A stretch of DNA of 64,000 bases from Actinomadura graeca (lineage in GTDB: Bacteria > Actinomycetota > Actinomycetes > Streptosporangiales > Streptosporangiaceae): assembly GCF_019175365.1 (NCBI RefSeq), contig NZ_CP059572.1:2046001-2110000 (forward strand), read 5' to 3'. Both the position numbers and the translations under genes were made by a program. Positions 35,882 to 45,709 of this stretch are shown here, piece by piece (position 1 is the stretch's first letter; the number at the start of each line of letters is the position of its first letter). The notes beneath the pieces were generated by a model. That model was not told the DNA's origin and did not search any database. It worked only from the letters and a program-made list of their open reading frames with translations.

Positions 35882-36876
35882 TGCCACGCGGGACCCCACC
35901 GGACACACGCGGGACGCTCGCGGCCGCGCTGTGCCCCGTCCTGCTGCTCGCGCTCGCCGCCTGCGGCCTGAAGCCCGCGTCGGCGTTCATCCCCGCCGTC
36001 GAACCGGGCGACATCCGCCCGATCGCGAACCTGGAGGGCGCCCGGATCCGCGTGACGTCCAAGGAGTTCACCGAGCAGCTCATCCTCGGCAAGATCGCCG
36101 TGCTGGCGCTGAAGGCCGCCGGCGCGGACGTGGTGGACCACACGAACGCGCAGGGCAGCGTCACCTTCCGCAAGTCGATCACCAGCGGCGAGAACGACCT
36201 CGGCTGGGAGTACACCGGCACCGGGTGGATCACCTACCTCGGCCGCGAGGACCCGATCGTCGATCCGCAGAAGCAGTTCGAGGCCGTCCGTGACCTGGAC
36301 CTCAAGAAGAACCACATCGTGTGGCTGCCGCCGCCCGCGCCGTTCAACAACACCTACGCGATGGCGGTCACCGCGGCGTCGCGGAACCGGTACGGGCTGC
36401 GCGACCTCGCCGACATCGCCAGGCTCCCGCCCGGCCGCCGGACGTTCTGCGTCGCCCCCGAGTTCCTCGCCCGCAACGACGGCTTCCGTGGCATGCTGAC
36501 GGCGTACGGGCTGTCCTACGGGTCGTCCGTGCCCGCCGGGAACGTCCGGCAGATGTCCGAGGGCGTCATCTACCAGGCCGTCACCGACGGCCGCTGCGTG
36601 TTCGGCGAGGTCACCACCACCGACGGGCGCATCCAGGCGCTCGGCCTGAGCGTGCTGTCCGACAGCCGGCACTTCTTCCCCAACTACAACCCGGCGGTCA
36701 CCGTCCGCGAGCCGGTGCTGCGCGCGCACCCGGAGCTGACCGGCCTGTTCGCCAAGATCAGCCCGAGGCTGACGACCACCGTGATGCGCGGGCTGAACAG
36801 CAAGGTCGACGTGGACGGCGAGGACCCCGCCTTCGTCGCCCGCGACTGGATGCGCTCCCAGGGCCTGGTCAGATAG
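35881..36876 (+). CDS. Osmoprotectant-binding lipoprotein (OpuAC/ProX type)
   Basis: 331 residues. A lipobox LALAAC ends at Cys28, so the mature protein is tethered to the membrane. [33 protein letters not shown] is the OpuCC/ProX N-lobe signature, and the [17 protein letters not shown] block follows. The aromatic residues in the ligand pocket (Trp, Tyr in WEYTGTGW) suit quaternary amines. ATG at 35881 overlaps the permease stop. Ends 8 bases into the convergent cobQ. Confidence 0.92.
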   Translation: MPRGTPPDTRGTLAAALCPVLLLALAACGLKPASAFIPAVEPGDIRPIANLEGARIRVTSKEFTEQLILGKIAVLALKAAGADVVDHTNAQGSVTFRKSITSGENDLGWEYTGTGWITYLGREDPIVDPQKQFEAVRDLDLKKNHIVWLPPPAPFNNTYAMAVTAASRNRYGLRDLADIARLPPGRRTFCVAPEFLARNDGFRGMLTAYGLSYGSSVPAGNVRQMSEGVIYQAVTDGRCVFGEVTTTDGRIQALGLSVLSDSRHFFPNYNPAVTVREPVLRAHPELTGLFAKISPRLTTTVMRGLNSKVDVDGEDPAFVARDWMRSQGLVR

Positions 36877-38368
36877 CCGGGGCCCCGGCCGGCGGGACGA
36901 CCGGCAGCCCGCCCGGCGCCCCGCCCTCGATGAGCCGCCACACCGCGCCGGTGTCGAGATGCTCCTCCACGAGATCGCCGAGCGCGTCCAGCGTGGCCTC
37001 CCGCAGCGCCTGGAACGCCACGTCCGGCGCGGGAGTGAAATCCCGGCCCGCCGTCCGCGCGACGTCTCCCAGGAAGGCGCGGCGGAATCCGTCGTTCTCC
37101 AACGCCCCGTGCCAGGTCGTCCCCCACACCGGCCCATGACGGCACCCGTCGAGGAAAGGCTCCCCTCCCTCGACGGTGACGACCCCGTGGTGGATCTCGT
37201 AGGCCCGGACGTCCTCGCCGTAGGCCCGTCCCTCCGGCCGCCCGAGCGTCTTGGCCTCCCCGAACACGACCCTCGCGGGCAGGAGGCCGAGACCGTCCAC
37301 CCTCCCGGCGCCGGACTCCACGTCGTCCACGATCTCCCCGGCGAGCATCTGGTACCCGCCGCAGATCCCGAACACGGGCCGCCCCTCCTCCGCCCGCCGC
37401 ACGATCTCCGCCGCCATCCCCCGCTCCCGCAGCCACGCCAGATCACTCACGGTCGCGCGGGTGCCGGGCAGGACGACCAGGTCCGCCTCCGCCAGATCAC
37501 CCGCACTCGCCGCGTACCGCAGGACCACACCGGGCTCGCACGCCAGCGCGTCCACATCGGTGAAATTGGAGATCCGCGGGAAACGCACCACCGCGACCCG
37601 CAGCGTCTCCCTCCCGAACGGGCTCCTCGCCCCGGGCCGCGGCGCGTCCAGCGCCAGGGTGTCCTCAGAGTCCAGGTACAACCCGAGCCGCCACGGCAGC
37701 ACCCCGAGGACGGGCCGCCCGGTGAGCGCCCGCAGCTGCTCCAGCCCCGGCTCCAGCAGCTCCCGCGCCCCCCGGAACTTGTTGATCACAAAGCCCGCCA
37801 CGAGCGCCTGGTCCGCCTCCTCCAGCAGGGCGACCGTCCCGTACAGCGACGCGAAGACCCCGCCCCGGTCGATGTCCCCGACCACCACGACGGGGATGTC
37901 CGCCGCCCGCGCGAGCCCCATGTTCACGATGTCCCCGGCCCGCAGGTTGATCTCCGCCGGGCTGCCGGCCCCCTCGCAGACGACGACGTCGAACTCGTCC
38001 CGCAATTCGGCGAGGCTGTCCTGCACCACCCCCGCCAGCCGCTCCTTGTGCGCCCCGTACTCCAGGGCGTCGACCTCGGCCACCGGCCGTCCCAGGACCA
38101 CGACCTGACTGCGCCGGTCGCTGCCGGGCTTGAGCAGCACGGGATTCATGACGGCGCGGGCCTCCACCCCCGCCGCCTGCGCCTGCATGTACTGCGCCCG
38201 CCCGATCTCCGCGCCGTCCGAGGTCACCATCGAGTTCAGCGACATGTTCTGCGCCTTGAACGGCGCGACCCTGACGCCCCGCCTCGCCAGCCACCGGCAC
38301 AGCCCCGCCGTCACGATGCTCTTGCCCGCGTCGGACGTCGTCCCCGCCACCAGCAGCGCCCCGCTCAC
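36869..38368 (-). CDS. cobQ: Cobyric acid synthase
   Basis: 499 residues. Amidates side chains b, d, e and g of adenosylcobyrinate diamide. The P-loop-like TTSDAGKS (10-17), [23 protein letters not shown] and [12 protein letters not shown] are complete. The glutaminase domain has Cys336 in [13 protein letters not shown] and YEIHHG near the end. I start at GTG 38368, which overlaps the cobD stop (GTGA); a GTG four codons upstream is possible. Completes, with cobD, the late nucleotide-loop-independent steps absent from the 1-7.9-kb operon. Confidence 0.95.
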   Translation of the reverse strand: MSGALLVAGTTSDAGKSIVTAGLCRWLARRGVRVAPFKAQNMSLNSMVTSDGAEIGRAQYMQAQAAGVEARAVMNPVLLKPGSDRRSQVVVLGRPVAEVDALEYGAHKERLAGVVQDSLAELRDEFDVVVCEGAGSPAEINLRAGDIVNMGLARAADIPVVVVGDIDRGGVFASLYGTVALLEEADQALVAGFVINKFRGARELLEPGLEQLRALTGRPVLGVLPWRLGLYLDSEDTLALDAPRPGARSPFGRETLRVAVVRFPRISNFTDVDALACEPGVVLRYAASAGDLAEADLVVLPGTRATVSDLAWLRERGMAAEIVRRAEEGRPVFGICGGYQMLAGEIVDDVESGAGRVDGLGLLPARVVFGEAKTLGRPEGRAYGEDVRAYEIHHGVVTVEGGEPFLDGCRHGPVWGTTWHGALENDGFRRAFLGDVARTAGRDFTPAPDVAFQALREATLDALGDLVEEHLDTGAVWRLIEGGAPGGLPVVPPAGAPAI

Positions 38369-39285
38369 CGCCGCACCCACGCCACAGCCGCCGCCACCCC
38401 GGCCGCCGCCAGGGCGACCCTCCCCGAAAGCCGCACGGCCCGCCGGACGTCCGCCACCCCGGGAGCAGGCCCGTCCCCCATCCCAGGACGCCGCTCCACC
38501 TCTCCCCCGTACGAGTTCGCCCCACCCAGCGTCACCCCGAGGGCCCCAGCGAAGGCCGCCTCACACCGTCCGGCATTAGGGCTCGGATGATTTCCCCCAT
38601 CACGCCTCAGCACACGCCACGCCTCACCACTGCCCGAGCAGACCACCGTCAGCAACCCCGTCACCCTCGCCGGAACCCAGTTCGCGACATCATCGAGCCG
38701 CGCCGCAGCCCATCCGAACCGCTCATACCGCGCATTCCGGTACCCCACCATCGCGTCCAAGGTGTTCACGGCCCGATAGGCGACCAGTCCCGGCACACCC
38801 GCCACCGCCCCCCACAACAAGGGCGCGATGGCGGCATCGGACGTGTTCTCCGCCACGGACTCGACCGTGGCCCGGGCCAGCTCCGCGCTCCCGAGCCCCT
38901 CAGGATCCCGGGCGCACAAATGAGACAACCGCCCCCGAGCAGCCTCGACGTCCCCCCGCTCCAAAGCAGAGGCCATCAGACGCCCCTCCCGCCCCAGCGA
39001 CGTCCCGCCCAGAACAGCCCAGGTGACGACCCCCGTCACCAGAGCACGCGAAAACTCCCCCGGCACCCCCCGCTCAACAACAACCCCACCCGCAACAACA
39101 CCACCCACAAGCAACCCGGTGTAGAGCACACCCCGCCCCCGCGAATCCGAATAGACCTTCTTCTCCACCCACGAGGCGACACGCCCGAACCCCGCGACCG
39201 GATGCCCCCGCCGCGGATCCCCGAACAGCGCGTCCAGAGCGACGCCCAACAGCAGCCCCTCAGGAGAGACACGCATCAAGCTCAT
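38365..39285 (-). CDS. cobD: Adenosylcobinamide-phosphate synthase CobD/CbiB
   Basis: 306 residues, membrane protein. Attaches the aminopropanol arm to cobyric acid. [74 protein letters not shown] and [19 protein letters not shown] blocks are diagnostic. I start at ATG 39285 since GGAGG lies 9 bases upstream; ATG 39276 is a close second. Overlaps the phosphotransferase gene by 26 bases. No second B12 riboswitch is seen nearby. Confidence 0.93.
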   Translation of the reverse strand: MSLMRVSPEGLLLGVALDALFGDPRRGHPVAGFGRVASWVEKKVYSDSRGRGVLYTGLLVGGVVAGGVVVERGVPGEFSRALVTGVVTWAVLGGTSLGREGRLMASALERGDVEAARGRLSHLCARDPEGLGSAELARATVESVAENTSDAAIAPLLWGAVAGVPGLVAYRAVNTLDAMVGYRNARYERFGWAAARLDDVANWVPARVTGLLTVVCSGSGEAWRVLRRDGGNHPSPNAGRCEAAFAGALGVTLGGANSYGGEVERRPGMGDGPAPGVADVRRAVRLSGRVALAAAGVAAAVAWVRR

Positions 39286-40048
39286 CCCAGTGCGCCTCCA
39301 GCCAATCCTGGGCCCGCCGGATCCGCGGCCCCGCCCCGCCCTGCCAGATCCGCGCCCAGCCACCCCCGCCCCGGGCCCGCGCCTCCATCGCCCGGTACGA
39401 CCGCTCGAACCGCACCCGCGAAGCCGGCAGCACCTCACGCCGCATCTCCGGCCCCACACCGTACGCATCACAGAACACCCGCAACCGCCGCCCCACATCC
39501 ACCTGGTACAGCAACTCGTCCCGATCACACGGATCGGCGATCGGCCCCCAATGCCTCAGCGCCGTCACCACGTCGTACAACCGCGTCGTGGGCCGCGCCA
39601 GATCGAAATCGATCAACGCCACCGGCCGTCCACCCCGGAAGACGACGTTCTCCGGCGTCACGTCACAGTGCCCGATGATCTCCGGCGCCCCGTCCAGGTT
39701 CGACGCCTCCACGTCCCACGGCGCCCCGGCCGGAGCCTCGTATCCCGCGACGGCCTCGTGGTACCCCCGCAGCAACTCCCCGACCCCCTGAAGCGCCTCC
39801 TCGGTCACCACATAGGCCGCCAGCGGCCGCCTCCCGGCCTCCCCCGGCACCCAGCTGAGGATCTCCCGCCCCCGCCCGTCCACCCCCAGCACCCGCGGCG
39901 CCTCGAACCCCACCCGCTCCAGATACCGCAGCAACCCGTGCACCGCCGGGCTGTGCGCCCCCAACGGCCTCCGCACCGTGTCCCCGACCCGCACCACACC
40001 CTCCGTCACGTCCCCGCCGGAGAGCGGCACCTCACCGTCAACCACCAC
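39260..40048 (-). CDS. Aminoglycoside-phosphotransferase-family (APH) protein
   Basis: 262 residues. IIGHCDVTPENVVFRGGRPVALIDFDLARPTTRLYDV contains the catalytic HxDxxPxN loop and the DFD metal-binding motif of the APH/ChoK fold. The N-terminal nucleotide-binding part is short and weakly conserved, so the substrate is uncertain; homologues are often annotated as resistance enzymes without evidence. GTG start at 40048. Its 3' end overlaps cobD by 26 bases, suggesting co-transcription with cobD-cobQ. Confidence 0.85.
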   Translation of the reverse strand: MVVDGEVPLSGGDVTEGVVRVGDTVRRPLGAHSPAVHGLLRYLERVGFEAPRVLGVDGRGREILSWVPGEAGRRPLAAYVVTEEALQGVGELLRGYHEAVAGYEAPAGAPWDVEASNLDGAPEIIGHCDVTPENVVFRGGRPVALIDFDLARPTTRLYDVVTALRHWGPIADPCDRDELLYQVDVGRRLRVFCDAYGVGPEMRREVLPASRVRFERSYRAMEARARGGGGWARIWQGGAGPRIRRAQDWLEAHWDELDACLS

Positions 40049-40163
40049 AGCACCCCAAGATATGACCCCCCACCCACCGCTCCGCCCGTTACGGCCGTTT
40101 TAGATGTGGAGCCCAGCCACGCACACCCATACACTGTGTCCCGGCGCCCCGCCGGGCCGCCGA

Positions 40164-40237
40164 GCGCCCGTAGCTCAGCTGGACAGAGCATCGGTCTTCT
40201 AAACCGACGGTCGCGGGTTCGAATCCTGCCGGGCGCG
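40164..40237 (+). tRNA. tRNA-Arg (anticodon TCT)
   Basis: Seven-pair acceptor stem GCGCCCG/CGGGCGC, D arm GCTC...GAGC, anticodon arm TCGGT-CTTCTAA-ACCGA with TCT at the anticodon, and T arm GCGGG-TTCGAAT-CCTGC. Discriminator G at 40237; CCA is not encoded. Reads AGA codons, rare in this GC-rich genome. A broken integrase gene lies just downstream, as expected for an element integrated into a tRNA gene. Confidence 0.97.
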
Positions 40238-40419
40238 CCGCTCTTGACCTGCGGTTTTACCGTAACCACATCGTTCGATCACGCCCGGAATGCCCCCGTG
40301 TTCGCTCGATGTTCGACCCCGGTCGCGATCACCCTCCGCAAACCCCCCGACCACCCGCAGCCACCCACGCACCCAACCCCGACTCCGGGTCGCACAGATC
40401 CCATCCGGCACCGGCTTAC

Positions 40420-40800
40420 GTGCCTCCGGCACGCTCTCCCCTCGAAGCCCGGGGACCAGCGTCCGCACCCCCGCCGGGCTGAACCGCGGACTCTGATGGC
40501 CAGCGGGTGCAGGTCAAGCGCATACAGCCGGTGTCCGGCCGCGCGGTCAGGAAGACCCCGGTCTGCTCCGGTGTCCACACCATCACCGCCGACGGTCGCG
40601 GCGTGCTGACGTAGGCGTCCATCGGCTTGACCTGACCACCACGCCCCGCACCGCCAGCCTGGACGCCAACAGCGGCGCTGTCGGGGTCGGCGACGATTCG
40701 TGAGCCTGCCGCCATTCGCGGACGCGTTCAGGTGCCCAGACCAAGGCTTTGGGCAGACCTCCTGAGGGCAGTCCGACCTTACGGCGCACCTCCTCGGCCT
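40420..40800 (-). pseudogene. Frameshifted remnant of a tyrosine integrase
   Basis: No intact frame, but pieces of an actinobacterial phage/ICE integrase appear in order across different minus-strand frames. GLPSGGLPKALVWAPERVREWRQ is followed by AVMVWTPEQTGVFLTARPD in the next frame, and DHRLYALDLHP in another. These are the pre-catalytic VVWT...AVWTxxQTxxFL...DRLYAxxHLIAxxGLRRGE region of such integrases; the C-terminal catalytic R..H..R..Y set is not found. It points toward the tRNA 3' end, the normal position of an integrase relative to its attachment site. Confidence 0.6.
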
Positions 40801-41130
40801 CGGGGAGCCGTTTGTGCCCGCCGCGGGGTGGCGGTGATCAGCTCGACGATCCGGTTACGGTCCTCGGAGTCGGCGGTGATGTACCCGAGTTCGTATTGTC
40901 GGAACACCGGACTCGACCGGGCTGAGCATCCCTAGTTCGCTGGTCAAGGGCGTCGGCGATCTCTCCGCCTGGGCGTGAGCCACCGCCACGGCGATCGTCC
41001 GCCGACTTCCTGGGGAACGAAGTAACGCATGTAAGCATCAACGGCAAGGCCGATTTCGCGGGCTCGGCGATGCTCGGGGGCGCGACACCCTTCGATCTGG
41101 CCAAGGGTGGCGCCGTGAGCGACGAGACGG
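40801..41130. other. Degenerate mobile-element DNA between the integrase remnant and the catabolic island
   Basis: No intact gene. On the minus strand fragments such as FRQYELGYITADSEDRNRIVEL and HKRLPEAEEVRRKVG occur in two different frames, consistent with a broken excisionase- or HTH-like gene upstream of the integrase remnant. Other open frames here have no recognisable content. I interpret it as decayed element DNA. Confidence 0.45.
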
Positions 41131-42039
41131 TCAGCTGGTGAGCGCACGTCGTGGATTGTCGACGGTGATCACCCGGAACTCCTCATCGGAGAGTCCGGCG
41201 GCTCGCAGGTGACCGGCGAAGTCGGTGAACAGGAAGCTGTAGCCGCCGCCACCGTAGGCGCGTAGGTGGCTCTTGAGGCAGACGTCGTGGGAGAGCAGCA
41301 CCTGCTCAAGCCGTCCGTCTCGCACGATGTTCATCACGTACCGGACTGCTCGCTCGATGTCGTAGGGCGCCGTCGGTCTGATTCCGTCGAACTGGACGAA
41401 GGCTCCGCGGCGTGCCATGTCCAGGTGGTACTCCTCATCGAAGACCCGGTCGCAGTGCCCAATGATCACTCGCCGCGGGTCGACGCCCTCTTCCTGGAGC
41501 AGGTCGAGCTGTTGCCTCCCGACCGGCCAGCGCGCCGCGTGGGTGGTGATCGCCAACCCCGTGCGCCGATGGGCCCGCGCGGCGGCACGGAACGAGCGCT
41601 CCTCCGCTGCGCTGACGTGCCGATCGCAGCCGATCTCGCCGATGATGCCCGCGCGGATGCCGGTTCCGTCGATGCCGTTCTCGATCTCGGCCACCAGAAG
41701 CTCGGCGATCTGGTCGACCGAGGTGCGGTCGAACCAGTCCCGGTCGAGATAGGGGTGCCGGTAGAACCCCGTGCCGACGACGATGTTCAACCCGGTCGCG
41801 TCGGCCGTGTCGCGCACCGCGCTCACATCCCGGCCGAGACCGATGGTGGTGCAGTCGACCAGGGTCCGTCCGCCCAGTCCGACGAACTCGCCGAGTTCCA
41901 GCTCCATCAGGCGGCGGTCGCTGAGGAGCCCGTCGGCGCGGGCCTCCTGGAGCATGTCGATGTAGATGTGCTCGTGCGGGAGTGTCAGGCCGAGCTGCTC
42001 CTCGGCGACCGGGCCGAGCACCGTCATCACGTCCGCCAT
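41131..42039 (-). CDS. Phosphotriesterase-like metal hydrolase (PTE/PHP family)
   Basis: 302 residues of the amidohydrolase fold. Metal ligands can be placed at His22/His24 (LTLPHEHIYID), Glu135 (GIIGEIGCD, replacing the carbamylated Lys), His167, His195 (VIIGHCDRVF) and Asp252 (LLSHDVC). Relatives are lactonases or esterases as often as phosphotriesterases, so the reaction is uncertain; ring-opening or lactone hydrolysis would suit the neighbourhood. ATG at 42039 has GAAGGAGGC upstream. Divergent from the isochorismatase gene across a shared promoter carrying the island motif. Confidence 0.85.
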   Translation of the reverse strand: MADVMTVLGPVAEEQLGLTLPHEHIYIDMLQEARADGLLSDRRLMELELGEFVGLGGRTLVDCTTIGLGRDVSAVRDTADATGLNIVVGTGFYRHPYLDRDWFDRTSVDQIAELLVAEIENGIDGTGIRAGIIGEIGCDRHVSAAEERSFRAAARAHRRTGLAITTHAARWPVGRQQLDLLQEEGVDPRRVIIGHCDRVFDEEYHLDMARRGAFVQFDGIRPTAPYDIERAVRYVMNIVRDGRLEQVLLSHDVCLKSHLRAYGGGGYSFLFTDFAGHLRAAGLSDEEFRVITVDNPRRALTS

Positions 42040-42057
42040 GCCCCGCCTCCTTCGTCA

Positions 42058-42097
42058 TTGACCTTCTTACCATACTGCATATAGATTCGGTGGTAAG
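42058..42097. promoter_or_regulatory. Island operator box A and divergent promoter
   Basis: On the plus strand TTGACC (42058-42063) and TATAGA (42080-42085) are spaced 16 bp, a sound promoter for the isochorismatase gene. The box GCATATAGATTCGG overlaps its -10, and CTTACCA (42066-42072) / TGGTAAG (42091-42097) flank it as a perfect inverted repeat. The box matches the TTCATATAGATTA motif found in front of the island's other units. Confidence 0.65.
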
Positions 42098-42120
42098 TCG
42101 GACTGTACGAAGGAGGCGCG

Positions 42121-42849
42121 ATGCCCCAGGATTCCCGGCTTCCCGAACTGAGCGTCGACCTTCACCCCCGCCAGTCCGCGCTCCTCATCATCGATTTGCA
42201 GTACTTCGACGCGCACCCGGATCACGGGCTCGGTCCCGCGATCAAGGGCGGCGCCAGCACTGATGGCGGTGCGTACTACTTCGGCCGCATCGACTCCGTG
42301 GTCGTCCCGCAGGTGCGGCGCCTGGCGTCGGCGTTCCGGGAGTGTGGCGGCAGGGTCGTCCACGTGGTCACCGGCCCGCTGACCCAGGACGGCGCCGATC
42401 TGCTTCCGCGCACCCGGGCGCGCCGCCGGGAGATGGCCAAGCGGTTCCCGATCACCGGCGAACCGCCGGGCATCTACCCCGAGGGCAGCATCGAGCGCGC
42501 GGAGCTGCCCGGGGTCGCGCCCGTGGCCGGTGACATCGTGATCAACAAGCTGACCACCAGCGCCTTCAACTCCAGCGGCATCGACCAGGTTCTGCGGATG
42601 ATCGGTGTCAGGGCCGTCGTGTTCACCGGGGTCGCGACCAACAACTGCGTCGAGTCGACCTTGCGCGACGCCTCGGACCGCGCCTACGACTGCATCCTGG
42701 TGGACGACGCCTGCGCCGCGTTCGACCGGGAGTCGCATGAGGCGTCGCTGCGCAACGTGCGGCGTCTGTTCGGGCGCGTCGAGGCCACCGCTGATGTGCT
42801 CGGCCGGCTGGGGGTCTGGGAAGCCGATCTCAGTGGAGCGCGGGCATGA
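42121..42849 (+). CDS. Isochorismatase-family cysteine hydrolase (amidase)
   Basis: 242 residues. The catalytic triad reads Asp25 (LLIIDLQ), Lys143 (INKLTTSAF) and Cys176 (GVATNNCVEST). The nucleophile loop is that of amidohydrolases such as ureidoacrylate, biuret and maleamate amidases rather than isochorismatase itself, so C-N bond hydrolysis of a carbamoyl or amide group is the best guess. ATG 42121 has AAGGAGG six bases upstream. Its stop overlaps the cyclase start (ATGA). Confidence 0.9.
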   Translation: MPQDSRLPELSVDLHPRQSALLIIDLQYFDAHPDHGLGPAIKGGASTDGGAYYFGRIDSVVVPQVRRLASAFRECGGRVVHVVTGPLTQDGADLLPRTRARRREMAKRFPITGEPPGIYPEGSIERAELPGVAPVAGDIVINKLTTSAFNSSGIDQVLRMIGVRAVVFTGVATNNCVESTLRDASDRAYDCILVDDACAAFDRESHEASLRNVRRLFGRVEATADVLGRLGVWEADLSGARA

Positions 42850-43574
42850 ACCGGGAGAGCCGGGCCGAGGCGCTGTTCCAGGACATCAGTCTCCCGGTCG
42901 GGACCGGGTTCGCGCATCCCTCGATGCCGGGACTCGCGGCCGATCCCGGGCTGCGGATCGAGACGCTGCGCCGGCACGCCGACACCGACGGCGACGGCCA
43001 GGTGATCCGGGCGATCTCGGCACGGCTGCACGTGGGAACGCATGTGGATGCCCCGGAGCACTACGTGCCCGCGGGCGCCCAGGTCATGGACATTCCGCTC
43101 GGCACCTATGTGGGGCCGGCGGTGGTGGTCTCCCTCGGCGGCCTCGAACCCGGCCAGCCGATCGACGTCGGCCTGCTGCGTCGCGCCATCGGGGAGCGCG
43201 CTGCTCCAGGCTCGCGGCTGTTGCTGAAGAGCGGGTGGAACGCGCGGTTCGGGCAGCCGGGGTGGCGGGAGGGCTCGCCGTACCTCACCGTCGAAGCCGT
43301 CGACCACCTGTGCCGGCTGGCACCGGCGCTGATCGGGGTCGACTTCTCGCACGCGAAGGACGCACCGGAGGGGCCGCGCCGCTACTACCTGAGCCACGCG
43401 CTCTGCACCGCGGGCATCGTGGTGCTCGCGGGTCTGCGCCTGGATCAGGTGTCGGCGGACGGCGGACTGCTGATCGCGGCGCCCATCGCGATCCACGGGG
43501 TGGAGGCGGCACCCGTCCGGGCCCTGTTCCGGCCGGACACTCCCCCCGGCTCGGATCGGTCCGCGATCCGTTAG
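42846..43574 (+). CDS. Cyclase-family metal hydrolase (kynurenine-formamidase-like)
   Basis: 242 residues. The metal motif HxGTHxDxPxH is intact at residues 62-72 (HVGTHVDAPEH), and the later GVDFSHAKDAPEGPRR segment carries further conserved residues. Members hydrolyse N-formyl, imide or lactone bonds. In an operon with an amidase it may open or trim a cyclic nitrogen compound. ATG 42846 overlaps the amidase stop. Ends 4 bases into the convergent citryl-CoA-lyase-like gene. Confidence 0.88.
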   Translation: MNRESRAEALFQDISLPVGTGFAHPSMPGLAADPGLRIETLRRHADTDGDGQVIRAISARLHVGTHVDAPEHYVPAGAQVMDIPLGTYVGPAVVVSLGGLEPGQPIDVGLLRRAIGERAAPGSRLLLKSGWNARFGQPGWREGSPYLTVEAVDHLCRLAPALIGVDFSHAKDAPEGPRRYYLSHALCTAGIVVLAGLRLDQVSADGGLLIAAPIAIHGVEAAPVRALFRPDTPPGSDRSAIR

Positions 43575-44317
43575 CGCGAGGGCCTGGCCTGTGCCGCCGC
43601 CAGCACCTCGGCGATCGGAACGCCGTCGGGGTCCAGGAGCCGGCCGACGAGGCCGACCGTGCGCGAGATCAGGCCGAGCCCCCGGCCCGCCTGCCACGGC
43701 AGGCCCACCTCGTTCACCAGGGCGCCGATCGCGCCGGTGACGTTGACGACCAGCGGCCGCCCGTGTCGCCTGCTCGCCGACTCCGACAGCATCCGCACGA
43801 GATCCACATACGGGCCGTCGAGATCGTTCTCCTGGGCGATCGTGAAGAGGCGCCCGGCCCGGGGGTCGAGCGACTTGTAGAACCGATGCCCGATTCCCGG
43901 CAGGATCCGCCCTTCGGCCGACGCCGCCTCCACCGCGGCCTCGGCGATGTCCTCCAGAGCAGCGCCGGTGGGGGCCGCGCTCAGCAGGTCGTCCAGCAGG
44001 TACGCGGCGTTCTCGATCGACCCGACCAGACGGTCGCCGACACCGAGCAGGCCGGCGGCGACCGCGCCCTGCAGCGCGTTCGGAGCCCCGAAAGCGGTCA
44101 GCTTGCTCACCAGTACCGACGCGGTCATGCCGTGGTCGATCAGCGCTACCAGCATCGCGTCGAAGACCGCGGCCTGTGCGACGGTCGGCAGCCGCCCGGC
44201 CAGGTGCAGGTAGGTGACCTCCGACAGCGTGCGCACTCCCATCAGCTCGTCGACCAGGGCATGCCCCCGCAGCACCAGGTCGCCCGCCGGCAAGGGTCCG
44301 GTCGTGGAGTCGTCCAT
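43571..44317 (-). CDS. Citryl-CoA lyase / small citrate-synthase-fold protein
   Basis: 248 residues, about two-thirds of a citrate synthase. His62 (ALIDHGMTASV) and His144 (PGIGHRFYK) match the two active-site His regions; an acidic residue follows in VNVTGAIGALVNEVGLPWQAG-type context only partly. Short proteins of this fold cleave or form citryl-CoA-like esters, for example in ATP-citrate lyase relatives. In a degradation island it could condense or cleave a CoA thioester with an oxo acid. Starts 10 bases after the aminotransferase gene (ATG 44317). Confidence 0.8.
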   Translation of the reverse strand: MDDSTTGPLPAGDLVLRGHALVDELMGVRTLSEVTYLHLAGRLPTVAQAAVFDAMLVALIDHGMTASVLVSKLTAFGAPNALQGAVAAGLLGVGDRLVGSIENAAYLLDDLLSAAPTGAALEDIAEAAVEAASAEGRILPGIGHRFYKSLDPRAGRLFTIAQENDLDGPYVDLVRMLSESASRRHGRPLVVNVTGAIGALVNEVGLPWQAGRGLGLISRTVGLVGRLLDPDGVPIAEVLAAAQARPSR

Positions 44318-44327
44318 GGCCGGCTGC

Positions 44328-45656
44328 TCAGGCGCCGACGGCCCGGTCGGTGATCTCGAAGGCCGCGTCAAGGATGGCGAAGCCCTCCTCCAGCTGCTCT
44401 TCGGTGACGCACAGGGGCGGGTTGGTGTGCACCATGTGATTGGCGACCATGGTGAACAGGCCGTGCTCACGGAGATGGCCCGCCACCGCGCGCATCTCCG
44501 GCGACGTCCCGTTGTAGGGCGCCATCGGCGTGAACGGGTCGCGGCTGCGCACCATCTCGATCGTGCCGAACAGGCCCAGGTTCCGGACCGCGCCGACGGA
44601 GGGGTGCTTGTCGTAGAGGCGCTGGTGGTGCGCGCGCATCACCTTGCCCAACCGGGCGGCGTTCTCGATGAGCCCGTCCTGCTCGTAGACCTCGATCGTC
44701 GCCAGGGCGGCCGCACAGCCCACCGCATGGCTGTTGTAGGTCAGCCCACCGGAGTAGGGCCTGTCGTCGAACGCCTCGGCCACGTGCCCTCGCATCGCCA
44801 CGGCGCCGAGCGGGAGGTAGGAGCTGGTCAGCCCCTTGGCCATCGTCATCAGATCGGGAACGGTGTCCCAGTGGTCCACGGCGAACCATCGCCCGGTCCG
44901 GCCGAACCCGGCCATCACCTCGTCCGCGACCATCAGCAGGTCATAACGGTCGCAGATCTCGCGCACGCCCTGGATGTAGCCGTCGGGCGGGATCAGGATG
45001 CCGTTGCCGCCGACGATGGTCTCCAGGAACACCGCGGCGATCGTGTGCGGGCCTTCGTAGCGGATCACGTCTTCGAGCCCCTGAAGACTCTCCTGGACCG
45101 GACGCGGGTCCTTCTCGCCCCAGCGGTGGGTGTCGGGGTACCGGACGACGCCGCCACCGCCGCCCGCCTCGTTCCCCCAGCGTCGTGGGTCGCCGGTGAG
45201 CGACAACGCGCCCATCGTCGCCCCGTGATAGGTCCGGTAGCGGGCCAGGATCTTGTGCCGCCCGGTGTACTGGCGGGCCAGCTTGATCGCGTTCTCCACC
45301 GCCTCGGCGCCGCCCACGGTGAAGAACACCTTGTCCAGGTCGCCGGGCATGATCTCGGCCAGCTTCCGGCCCAGGCGTGCTCGCGGCTCGGTGACGAACC
45401 CGGGCTGGACGAATCCGAGCCTTGCGGCCTGCGCACCGATGGCATCGGCCACTCGCCGGTCGCCGTGCCCGATGTTCACCGACATCAGCTGGCTGTTGAA
45501 GTCCAGGATCCGGTCGCCGTCGACGGTGTACAGGTACACGCCCTCGCCGCGGTCGATGGCGAGTGGATCGACGCTCTGCTGGGCGGCCCAGGGAAAGAAC
45601 GTGTGCTCCTTCGAGAGCGCGATGATCTCTGCGGCTGAGAGCTTCCCTGACGTCAT
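44328..45656 (-). CDS. Class III aminotransferase (omega-amino-acid/taurine type)
   Basis: 442 residues. PLP-binding Lys274 (MTMAKGLTSSYLPLGAV), Asp245 in VADEVMAGFGRTG and the substrate-pocket SYHGA-like RTYHGATMGALSLTGD are in place. The N-terminus LSAAEIIALSKEHTFFPWAAQ, followed by DPLAIDRGEGVYLYTVDG, resembles taurine/hypotaurine and beta-alanine:pyruvate aminotransferases. Likely removes a terminal amino group from the island's substrate or an intermediate. ATG 45656 with CGAGGTG upstream; transcribed from the promoter at 45710-45737. Confidence 0.9.
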   Translation of the reverse strand: MTSGKLSAAEIIALSKEHTFFPWAAQQSVDPLAIDRGEGVYLYTVDGDRILDFNSQLMSVNIGHGDRRVADAIGAQAARLGFVQPGFVTEPRARLGRKLAEIMPGDLDKVFFTVGGAEAVENAIKLARQYTGRHKILARYRTYHGATMGALSLTGDPRRWGNEAGGGGGVVRYPDTHRWGEKDPRPVQESLQGLEDVIRYEGPHTIAAVFLETIVGGNGILIPPDGYIQGVREICDRYDLLMVADEVMAGFGRTGRWFAVDHWDTVPDLMTMAKGLTSSYLPLGAVAMRGHVAEAFDDRPYSGGLTYNSHAVGCAAALATIEVYEQDGLIENAARLGKVMRAHHQRLYDKHPSVGAVRNLGLFGTIEMVRSRDPFTPMAPYNGTSPEMRAVAGHLREHGLFTMVANHMVHTNPPLCVTEEQLEEGFAILDAAFEITDRAVGA

Positions 45657-45709
45657 CGGGCACCTCGCGTCGGTTCGTCCGCTGGTACGGCGCCGCACCG
45701 GCACCGTTT

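Noticed and set aside
40261..40330. Possible LexA boxes near the tRNA (GTTCGATC, GTTCGCTCGATGTTCGAC)
   Set aside because: No TCGAAC-N4-GTTCGA arrangement; the words do not form a symmetric site.
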